NCBI GenBank assembly: GCA_018066825.1
Contig: JAGPVU010000158.1
Location: 1 to 5,965, forward strand
Origin: Cycloclasticus sp.
GTDB lineage: Bacteria; Pseudomonadota; Gammaproteobacteria; Methylococcales; Cycloclasticaceae
DNA length: 5,965 nt
Direction of reading: 5' to 3'
Numbering within the stretch: the stretch's first letter is position 1; each line of letters begins with the position of its first letter. Position numbers and translations under genes: made by a program. The notes beneath the pieces were generated by a model. The model saw only the letters and a program-made list of their open reading frames with translations. It was not told the DNA's origin and did no database searches. Positions 1-5,272 of this stretch are shown piece by piece.

Positions 1-13
1 GGATTGCACTCAT
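1..13 (-). CDS. Start of a divergent gene, first four codons only
   Basis: On the minus strand an ATG at 13-11 opens a reading frame Met-Ser-Ala-Ile that runs off the left edge. It is supported by a textbook Shine-Dalgarno, AAGAGG at 24-19, five bases ahead of the ATG, and by an extended -10 promoter candidate about 39 bases further upstream. Its divergent orientation to the rhodanese gene fits a shared intergenic region. Four codons cannot identify the product. That a gene starts here is seen in the signals; what it encodes is unknown. Confidence 0.6.
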
Positions 14-18
14 AACGG

Positions 19-24
19 CCTCTT
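19..24 (-). promoter_or_regulatory. Ribosome binding site of the divergent left-edge gene
   Basis: The minus strand reads AAGAGG, a strong match to the anti-Shine-Dalgarno complement, followed by a five-base spacer (CCGTT) and ATG. It decides the start of the gene leaving the window on the left. It stands out because the plus-strand genes next to it have no comparable site. Confidence 0.6.
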
Positions 25-53
25 TTAATACCTGTAATTAACTTCGCGGAAGG

Positions 54-81
54 TCGGCATTTTATCACACCCTGTTATAAT
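54..81 (+). promoter_or_regulatory. Candidate sigma-70 promoter of the rhodanese-glycosylase-dtd(-tolC) operon
   Basis: A perfect TATAAT lies at 76-81, preceded by TGT at 73-75, so it is a consensus extended -10 element. TCGGCA at 54-59 matches the -35 consensus at four of six bases, with a 16-base spacer. The start of transcription would fall near 88, about 25 bases before the rhodanese ATG. The surrounding 76-93 stretch is strongly AT-rich. No operator palindrome was recognised. Confidence 0.6.
59..67 (-). promoter_or_regulatory. Candidate extended -10 promoter for the divergent left-edge gene
   Basis: The minus strand reads TG-A-TAAAAT: a TGn extension at 67-65 and a -10 hexamer at 64-59 with five of six consensus bases. 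No good -35 is visible at 16-18 bases, as is common for extended -10 promoters. Transcription would start near position 52, giving a leader of about 39 bases that contains the AAGAGG ribosome site. The hexamer touches the proposed -35 of the plus-strand promoter at base 59. Confidence 0.45.
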
Positions 82-112
82 AAATTTTAAATAACCAGTC
101 TCTCTTATTACT

Positions 113-433
113 ATGCAACAAATTTCTGCAACACAGCTACATACACTCATCGACAACGCTGATAAGCCACTGCTTTTATTAGACGTTAGAGAAGTAAATG
201 AATTTGACTACTGTCATATTGAGGGCAGCCTCTTGATGCCTATGCAAAGCATACCGCAACGATTGGCTGATTTACCAAAAGATAAGGCCATAGTAACCAT
301 CTGCCACCACGGCATGCGCAGCCAGCAAGTCGCACAGTTTTTGTTACAAAACGGCTTTACCGACATCATTAATTTAACCGGCGGCGTTAACGCATGGGCG
401 GCCGAGGTTGATAACGCCATGCCAAGGTACTAA
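113..433 (+). CDS. Single-domain rhodanese-like sulfurtransferase
   Basis: This 106-residue protein is one rhodanese domain, the size of GlpE or PspE-type enzymes, with no signal peptide and so probably cytoplasmic. Visible landmarks are the LLDVRE segment (about residues 22-27), the FDYCHIEGS segment typical of the CH2A-like region (31-39), and the active-site loop CHHGMR (64-69), whose Cys64 would carry the persulfide. The C-terminal TGGVNAW motif (89-95) completes the fold. Rhodaneses move sulfane sulfur from thiosulfate or protein persulfides to acceptors such as cyanide, thiols or partner proteins; the physiological partner cannot be told from sequence. It is the first gene of the plus-strand cluster, behind an extended -10 promoter. 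No Shine-Dalgarno precedes the ATG, but no other start would preserve the first beta strand. The next gene starts 9 bases after its stop. Confidence 0.93.
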   Translation: MQQISATQLHTLIDNADKPLLLLDVREVNEFDYCHIEGSLLMPMQSIPQRLADLPKDKAIVTICHHGMRSQQVAQFLLQNGFTDIINLTGGVNAWAAEVDNAMPRY

Positions 434-442
434 GCGCCATTA

Positions 443-985
443 ATGAAGACCTTACCAGACCTTGTGGATGCAAATATGGCCATCCTTTTGGTCGGCCTCA
501 ACCCCTCTATTCCGTCGGTAAAAGCCGGCTTTTATTTTGCTAATCCAGTAAACCGTTTTTGGAAAGCGCTGAATGGCTGCGGTTTCTTTAGCGAAACCTT
601 AGAGCCCAATTTAGGCAGCTGCGTTCGAATGCAGCAACAATACCGCATTGGCTTTACTGATTTAGTCAAGCGTCCCACCGCCGGCTGCAAAGACCTAAAA
701 GCAGACGATTATCGAACCGGCAGCCGCCGTCTTCAAAGGATGATCCGCGAATTAGCACCAAGCATTGTCTGGTTCCACGGCAAAATGGCTTGTCAAAAAT
801 ACCTGCAATACAGTCATGATCAAGCCCCTCAGGTTGATTGGGGCTTACAAGCTTGGCGGCTGTTCGACTCGCGTGTTTACATCAGCCCCAACCCCAGTCC
901 GGCGAATGCCGCTTTTTCGTTAGCCAACATAACTGTGAGTTACCGCGAATTATTCCAACTGCTAACCAAACCAACAGATGATTAG
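443..985 (+). CDS. Mug/TDG-family (UDG family 2) mismatch-specific DNA glycosylase
   Basis: The 180-residue product resembles E. coli Mug, which excises uracil or other damaged bases from mismatches with G in base-excision repair. Motif 1 is GLNPS (18-22), matching Mug GINPG; Asn20 corresponds to the water-activating Asn18 of Mug. It is followed by GFYFANPVNRFWK (29-41), a strong family signature, then the YRIGFTDLVKRPT segment (67-79). Motif 2, the base-pair intercalation loop, is NPSPANAAF (150-158) in place of NPSGLSR of E. coli Mug. Length is close to the usual 165-180. The ATG at 443 leaves a short lead before the first strand, as in Mug; a second ATG at 476 would cut into it. No clear Shine-Dalgarno is seen. 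It starts 9 bases after the rhodanese stop and overlaps dtd by 8 bases, so the three are probably co-transcribed. Exact base specificity cannot be read from sequence. Confidence 0.88.
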   Translation: MKTLPDLVDANMAILLVGLNPSIPSVKAGFYFANPVNRFWKALNGCGFFSETLEPNLGSCVRMQQQYRIGFTDLVKRPTAGCKDLKADDYRTGSRRLQRMIRELAPSIVWFHGKMACQKYLQYSHDQAPQVDWGLQAWRLFDSRVYISPNPSPANAAFSLANITVSYRELFQLLTKPTDD

Positions 986-1430
986 CGTAATTCAACGCGT
1001 CAGCCACGCCGAGGTAACGGTCAATGGCGACACCTTAGGGAAAATCCAACAGGGCATTGTCGCCTTAGTTGCCATTGAAAAAACAGATAGCGAAAATGAC
1101 GTTAAACAGCTAATCGAACGCATCCTAAGGTATCGAGTCTTTGCCGATACAAACGATAAGATGAACCTGAGTCTACGCGATATAAACGGCGGCTTATTAT
1201 TAGTGCCTCAATTTACCTTAAGCGCTGACACGCAAAAAGGTAACCGACCGAGTTTTAGCGCAGCAGCAACGCCCACTGAGGCACGGCCATTGTTTGAATT
1301 GTCCGTAGCCTACGCTAAACAGCAATATCCAAACGTGGCCTGCGGTTTATTTGGTGCTGATATGCAAGTGTCACTGTGTAATAACGGCCCCGTCACGTTC
1401 ACCCTAAGAAGCCCTGCCAAGAATCATTAG
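978..1430 (+). CDS. dtd: D-aminoacyl-tRNA deacylase (D-Tyr-tRNA deacylase)
   Basis: Dtd hydrolyses D-aminoacyl-tRNAs (and glycyl-tRNA-Ala) so that D-amino acids do not enter translation; it is a cytoplasmic homodimer. The 150 residues align end to end with E. coli Dtd (145): N-terminal MISVIQRVSHAEVTV, the KMNLSL segment (61-66), the QFTLSADT region (78-85), RPSFS (90-94), and the C-terminal GADMQVSLCNNGPVTF (126-141), which contains the Gly-cisPro pair G137-P138 that enforces chirality. In motif 1 the usual Ser of SQFTL is Pro (PQFTL, 77-81), while Gln78 and Thr80 are kept. Its ATG lies inside the end of the glycosylase gene (shared bases 978-985), so translation is probably coupled; no Shine-Dalgarno is present. 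A short tail of about five extra residues follows the family's usual end. Confidence 0.96.
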   Translation: MISVIQRVSHAEVTVNGDTLGKIQQGIVALVAIEKTDSENDVKQLIERILRYRVFADTNDKMNLSLRDINGGLLLVPQFTLSADTQKGNRPSFSAAATPTEARPLFELSVAYAKQQYPNVACGLFGADMQVSLCNNGPVTFTLRSPAKNH

Positions 1431-1472
1431 TCCATGCTAAAGTAAGCTTTTATTGCTACTTATATTGCCATT

Positions 1473-2807
1473 ATGCAAGCTTATCTTCGTTTACCTTTTT
1501 CAGTTCTTATTGTGTTGCTCGCGCAGTCAGCTTTTGCTAAACCAATGGATCTTTTAAGCGCTTACCAACTGGCGGCTGAACACGACGCCGACTATCAAAT
1601 GGCCTATAACGAGTTGATGTCGACGCAAGAAGTCTTACCTCAAGCGTTGGCTGAGTTACTTCCTTCAGTTAATGCCTCCGCCTCTAGCGCCGACGTACGA
1701 CAGGAAACAGAAAGCAGTTTTTCTGGTAATGGCAAGGGCACTGGGCAGTTTCGCGATGAGGGCTTTTCTGTATCTATCAGACAAACGCTATTCGATTGGC
1801 CGCAATTTATTCGTTATACGCAAGCTGATAAACAGGTCACTAAAGCAGTTATTGAGTACCAACTAGCCGAACAGCAGCTTATTTTACGTTTAACCGAGCG
1901 CTACTTAGACAGCCTGCAAGCCGAAGTCGCTCTTAACCTAGCGAATGACGACATGAAGGCCTTTGCTGAACAATTAGAACAAGCGGAGCAACGCTTCAAT
2001 GTTGGCGTTGTAGCCATCACCGACGTACACGATGCACGTGCGCGCTACGACTTGTCTGTGGTGAGTCAAATTACCGCAAAAGATACGCTAGCCTCCAAGC
2101 AAGAAGCCCTAAAAGAGCTGATTCAACTCGATATAGCCCAACTTGTGCCATTAGCAGACACACTCCCCTTGGCGAGTCCAGAACCCAACAATATTCAACA
2201 ATGGGGACAAACCGCGGTTGAACATAACTTAGCCGTTAGAATGGCCAAACAGGACGTGGCGATCGCAAAAAAACAGATTCAACTTCACCAGTCTGAGCAT
2301 TACCCTACAGTTGATCTGGTTGGCTCACACAACTACAACGAAACCGGTGGCGGTAGTTTTGGAACCGGTTTTAGGAACGAGTCAGACAGTATTGGTGTCG
2401 AGTTAAACCTGTCCTTATTTGCCGGCGGCAAAACCGTATCATTAACTCGACAAGCAGTTTTTGACCACCAAAAAACCTTAGATGGCTTGCAATCGTTACA
2501 ACGCGCCACTCTAAGGCAAGCCCGCGATGCATTTAGGGGCGTCAGCTCAAACTTACAACGCATACAGGCCCTTGAACGGGCCATTATTTCCAATCAAAGC
2601 TCGCTTCAGGCCAACGAGGTAGGTTTAGACGTGGGGACTCGTACCATTGTTGATGTACTCAACGCACAAAGTAACTTATCCCGCGCAAAACTACAGTTGA
2701 TGGAAGCCAAAAATGGCTACATATTAAACGTGTTAGCCTTAAAAGCAGCCAGTGGTTCACTGGCCCTCGACGACATCAAAAAGATAAATGGCTGGTTACA
2801 ACATTAG
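1473..2807 (+). CDS. tolC: TolC-family outer-membrane efflux/secretion channel
   Basis: TolC trimers form the outer-membrane and periplasmic tunnel used by RND, ABC and MFS efflux pumps and type I secretion. The 444 residues begin with a signal peptide (hydrophobic core about 8-21, likely cleavage after AFA at 22). Two internally repeated OEP halves follow. The first carries SIRQTLFDW (101-109) and RFNVGVVAITDV (174-185); the second carries the strand near 304-316 and VGTRTIVDVLNA (387-398). These are the coil-hairpin motifs of E. coli TolC. Extracellular loops lie near 72-97 and 289-306; the second is Gly-rich. Arg390 and Asp394 match E. coli aperture residues R367 and D371, but Asn397 replaces D374 and Leu385 replaces Y362. 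It ends without the long C-terminal tail of the E. coli protein. It lies 42 bases after dtd, with no Shine-Dalgarno and no convincing own promoter. Confidence 0.95.
   Translation: MQAYLRLPFSVLIVLLAQSAFAKPMDLLSAYQLAAEHDADYQMAYNELMSTQEVLPQALAELLPSVNASASSADVRQETESSFSGNGKGTGQFRDEGFSVSIRQTLFDWPQFIRYTQADKQVTKAVIEYQLAEQQLILRLTERYLDSLQAEVALNLANDDMKAFAEQLEQAEQRFNVGVVAITDVHDARARYDLSVVSQITAKDTLASKQEALKELIQLDIAQLVPLADTLPLASPEPNNIQQWGQTAVEHNLAVRMAKQDVAIAKKQIQLHQSEHYPTVDLVGSHNYNETGGGSFGTGFRNESDSIGVELNLSLFAGGKTVSLTRQAVFDHQKTLDGLQSLQRATLRQARDAFRGVSSNLQRIQALERAIISNQSSLQANEVGLDVGTRTIVDVLNAQSNLSRAKLQLMEAKNGYILNVLALKAASGSLALDDIKKINGWLQH
2741..2765 (-). terminator. Candidate intrinsic terminator of the minus-strand hldD-waaA-MFS transcript
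   Basis: Read on the minus strand, GCCAGTG and CACTGGC (2764-2758 and 2754-2748) form a perfect seven-pair stem around a three-base loop, extendable by one G-U pair. GC and four U residues follow the stem (down to 2741). It lies about 45 bases past the MFS stop codon. In the plus direction no U-run follows, so it would act one way only. It sits inside the end of the tolC coding sequence, where it encodes part of AASGSLAL. The U tract is short and interrupted from the stem by two bases, so this is only a candidate. Confidence 0.35.
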
Positions 2808-2808
2808 A

Positions 2809-3993
2809 TCAGCTAGACAATAAGCCAATATCACTCGATGCCCATTTTTTGATCGCTATAATTCCAAAAAGGCCTAGCACCACAAAACCACTGGCCATAT
2901 ATAGCGCGCCATTGTAGTGCCCTGTTACGCTGGCTAAATAACCCGCAATTATCGGCGCTATAATTTGCGGCACGCCATAACTCATCGTCAAGGTACCCAT
3001 CAATTTAGCCGGCTTAGTCGGGTAAAAACGCCCTGCCATGGTAAGCACAATGCTAACGATACCCACAAAGGTAAATCCGTATAAACTGGCACTGAGCAAG
3101 GCAGAGACCAAACCATCATTCCAAGCCGGTAAAATGATGCCCACCGCATGTAGCATATAGGCTAGTAACAAGGCGTTTAAAATACCCGTTCTTCGCGAAA
3201 TAAAATCCCAAATAATGCACGCTGGTGCCGCGCACAGCCCCAATATTAAAAACGCTAACTCACCCCGCCCTTGTAGCGCCGCCTGAGCTTCGACAATGGC
3301 AACAATATACGTCGCGCTGATCACAAAACCAAAGCCGCCGCAAAAATAAACCCACATCATCAGGCTTAAAAATCGTTTGCTCGGCGGCCGATCTTGCAAC
3401 GCTTTCCCGCTTTCAGTCAGTCCATTGGTATTGGGTGGCGGCAGCCAACGCCACGCTGGAATAGCAAGAACAATACCGCTCAAACCAAGCACCAACCATT
3501 GCTGAGACCAGTTTAAACCACTGGTAGCAGCCACCATCAAGGCAACAAAGGCAATACCAAGTCCAACGCCGCTAAAGTGAATCCCCATTTCGCTCCGATG
3601 GTTATGCCGAATTAACCAATTCAGCATCAACCCTGTCCCTACCAATAAACCCGCGGCGGCGCTAAACCCAGCCAATAGACGCGAAATGGCCCAAAGCCAA
3701 GGCGCATCAGACAGGCCCATCATAAATGTGGTCAGTACCGCCAATACCAGCCCAGTGCGATAAATACGGTCTTTTATCAGTAAATTACCGACCAGAGTAG
3801 CCGTTAATGCGCCCAACATATAACCAATATAATTAATACTCGCCAACCACCCTGCCATCACTTTACTTAAGCCAGCCTGTTCGAACATCAGTGGAATCAT
3901 CGGTGTATAGGCAAAGCGAGCAATACCCAAGGTCAGTATCAAACAACAAACGCCGGAAATAAGTACCTTTATTCGGCCGTCATTTTTTTTCAT
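2809..3993 (-). CDS. YbfB/YjiJ-family MFS transporter
   Basis: A 394-residue inner-membrane protein with about twelve hydrophobic segments: roughly 9-30, 47-68, 78-94, 99-120, 137-158, 164-184, then a polar central loop (185-208) with TESGKALQDRPPSK, and 209-234, 246-265, 270-290, 295-320, 332-354, 364-382. The N-terminal GIARFAYTPMIPLM (23-36) is the hallmark of the YbfB/YjiJ branch (MFS_4) of the major facilitator superfamily. Substrates in this branch are mostly unknown, so import or export and cargo cannot be stated. Its start overlaps the waaA end by 14 bases and has a good Shine-Dalgarno (GAGGTG at 4003-3998, four bases before ATG), indicating coupled translation with waaA. A role in envelope biogenesis is suggested only by this linkage. 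Its stop is one base from the tolC stop on the other strand. Confidence 0.88.
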   Translation of the reverse strand: MKKNDGRIKVLISGVCCLILTLGIARFAYTPMIPLMFEQAGLSKVMAGWLASINYIGYMLGALTATLVGNLLIKDRIYRTGLVLAVLTTFMMGLSDAPWLWAISRLLAGFSAAAGLLVGTGLMLNWLIRHNHRSEMGIHFSGVGLGIAFVALMVAATSGLNWSQQWLVLGLSGIVLAIPAWRWLPPPNTNGLTESGKALQDRPPSKRFLSLMMWVYFCGGFGFVISATYIVAIVEAQAALQGRGELAFLILGLCAAPACIIWDFISRRTGILNALLLAYMLHAVGIILPAWNDGLVSALLSASLYGFTFVGIVSIVLTMAGRFYPTKPAKLMGTLTMSYGVPQIIAPIIAGYLASVTGHYNGALYMASGFVVLGLFGIIAIKKWASSDIGLLSS

Positions 3994-5251
3994 CTAGCAC
4001 CTCGGCGATGCGCTGCGCAACGCTATTGACTGCACCTTGATTATGTTCAACAAAAGAACGTCCTGCGCTGCCCATTAAGTCGCGTTGCTCCGAGTGCTGA
4101 AGCAAGTTAATGACCTGCTGTGCTAGCATCTGCTCGTCGCTCACCTGTATCGCGGCTTTTTTTGACAATAAGCGTTCACTGATTTCACTAAAATTATGCA
4201 CAAAAGGGCCAAATAGAACAGGGATGGCTAAGGCCGCCGGTTCCAGCATATTATGCCCACCTGTTGGTACCAAACTACCACCGACAAAGGCGACATCAAC
4301 GGTGGCGTAATAAAGCCTAAGCTCACCCAGCGTATCCAGTAAAAAAATATCACTCGTCACTTGCGTAGCCCCCTGCTCACTACGTCGGGTGACCGAAAAA
4401 CCCAATTTTTCGCATAGTTTAGCCACCTCATTAAAGCGTTCAGGGTGTCGCGGTACCAACACCAATAAGCAATGGGGAAACTGTTTTTTTATTTCTACAA
4501 AAGCCGCTAAGACTTTTTCGTCTTCACCGGCATGCGTACTGGCGGCTATCCAGCTGGGTCGCTGTTGAAACCCATCGCGTCTAATCACTTCTGCCTGCTC
4601 ATGAAAATAAGCGGGTACGGCCATATCAAACTTAATATTACCCGGCACGCTCACTTTATCGACCGCTAGGCCCAAGCGTATAAACCGATCAGCACTGTTT
4701 TTGGTTTGTGCACACACGTGACTGATATCTGCCAGTGTTGTTGACATAAATGAACCTAGACGCGCGTAGCCCTTAGTCGATTTTTCCGATAAGCGCGCGT
4801 TAACGATTAATGACGGTACCCCACGTCGCCGCGCTTGATACAGCATGTTTGGCCAAATTTCAGTTTCCAAAATAATCGCTATTTTAGGCTTAAACTGACG
4901 ATAAAAACGGCTCATCGCGTCGGGCAGATCATAGGGCAGGTAGACGTGATGTACGCGGTGCCCCAGAAAAGCCTTCACCCGTGCAGAGCCTGTAGGTGTT
5001 GTGGTTGTTACTAGAATAGGCAGCTGTTCAAAGCGTGCCATTATTTGCTCAATTAGCGGAAAGGCCGCTTCGGCTTCACCCACAGACACGGTATGAAACC
5101 AAATAACCCCGCTGGGTTGGTGCTTTTGATAGAAGCCAAAGCGCTCACCCCAGCGGCTTAAATATGCCGGTGCTTTACGGCCGCGAATCAACAGCCGCAG
5201 CAGTAGAAAAGGCGACATTAAATACAGTACAGCTGAATACAGTAAACGCAC
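3980..5251 (-). CDS. waaA: Kdo transferase, 3-deoxy-D-manno-octulosonic acid transferase
   Basis: WaaA (KdtA) transfers Kdo from CMP-Kdo to lipid IVA at the cytoplasmic face of the inner membrane, starting the LPS inner core. The 423 residues match the E. coli length (425) throughout. An N-terminal membrane anchor (about 2-22) is followed by RGRKAPAYLSRWGERFGFY (24-41), TVSVGEAEAA with the expected catalytic Glu59, HHVYLPYDLPDA (101-112), ILETEIWPN (127-135), and GNIKFD (204-209). The C-terminal GT-B nucleotide-binding half shows STHAGE (238-243), VPRHPERF (266-273) and GGSLVPTGGHNMLEPAA (324-340). The start is GTG at 5251-5249; it is preferred because it gives the anchor its family length, and the first in-frame ATG (codon 12) would remove half of it. 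No Shine-Dalgarno is seen. It begins 21 bases after the hldD stop. Whether it adds one or more Kdo residues cannot be read here. Confidence 0.96.
   Translation of the reverse strand: MRLLYSAVLYLMSPFLLLRLLIRGRKAPAYLSRWGERFGFYQKHQPSGVIWFHTVSVGEAEAAFPLIEQIMARFEQLPILVTTTTPTGSARVKAFLGHRVHHVYLPYDLPDAMSRFYRQFKPKIAIILETEIWPNMLYQARRRGVPSLIVNARLSEKSTKGYARLGSFMSTTLADISHVCAQTKNSADRFIRLGLAVDKVSVPGNIKFDMAVPAYFHEQAEVIRRDGFQQRPSWIAASTHAGEDEKVLAAFVEIKKQFPHCLLVLVPRHPERFNEVAKLCEKLGFSVTRRSEQGATQVTSDIFLLDTLGELRLYYATVDVAFVGGSLVPTGGHNMLEPAALAIPVLFGPFVHNFSEISERLLSKKAAIQVSDEQMLAQQVINLLQHSEQRDLMGSAGRSFVEHNQGAVNSVAQRIAEVLDEKK
3983..3990 (-). other. A8 homopolymer in the waaA/MFS overlap
   Basis: The minus strand carries eight consecutive A residues directly after the MFS ATG and just before the waaA TGA. 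The run encodes the final Lys-Lys of WaaA and Lys-Lys-Asn of the carrier in another frame. The MFS frame is +1 relative to waaA. Such runs can promote polymerase slippage, but the simpler reading is an A-rich early coding region that helps reinitiation. Confidence 0.6.
3998..4003 (-). promoter_or_regulatory. Ribosome binding site of the MFS transporter, inside waaA
   Basis: The minus strand reads GAGGTG, four bases before the MFS ATG at 3993-3991. It overlaps codons for the last residues of WaaA (VLD). It fixes the MFS start and explains how the carrier can be translated despite overlapping waaA. Confidence 0.6.
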
Positions 5252-5272
5252 AGCTAGCAGCGACCGGTAATA

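Noticed and set aside
14..112. A TPP riboswitch, considered because the left-edge gene starts Met-Ser-Ala as ThiC does
   Set aside because: No THI-box-like sequence is visible on the minus strand, the inferred leader is only about 39 bases, and four codons cannot identify ThiC.
1431..1472. A separate promoter or hairpin for tolC
   Set aside because: TATATT at 1461-1466 is a fair -10, but it would start transcription at the ATG itself and no -35 is present. The AGTAAGC/GCTACT hairpin has a bulge and a weak stem with no U tract.
2340..2372. Direct repeat of ACCGGT within tolC
   Set aside because: It encodes the Gly-Thr-rich extracellular loop (TGGGSFGTGF) and is only six bases long, so coding constraint explains it.
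2333..2593. Open frame of 86 codons on the minus strand inside tolC, and similar ones at 214-420 (minus), 1672-1866 and 4110-4310 (plus)
   Set aside because: They lie wholly within well-recognised genes, have no ribosome site that I could see, and their translations show no recognisable domain; they are shadows.
2836..2855. CGAT...ATCG hairpin with a T6 run as a plus-strand tolC terminator
   Set aside because: The stem is only four pairs and the T run lies in the loop rather than after the stem, so it does not fit an intrinsic terminator.
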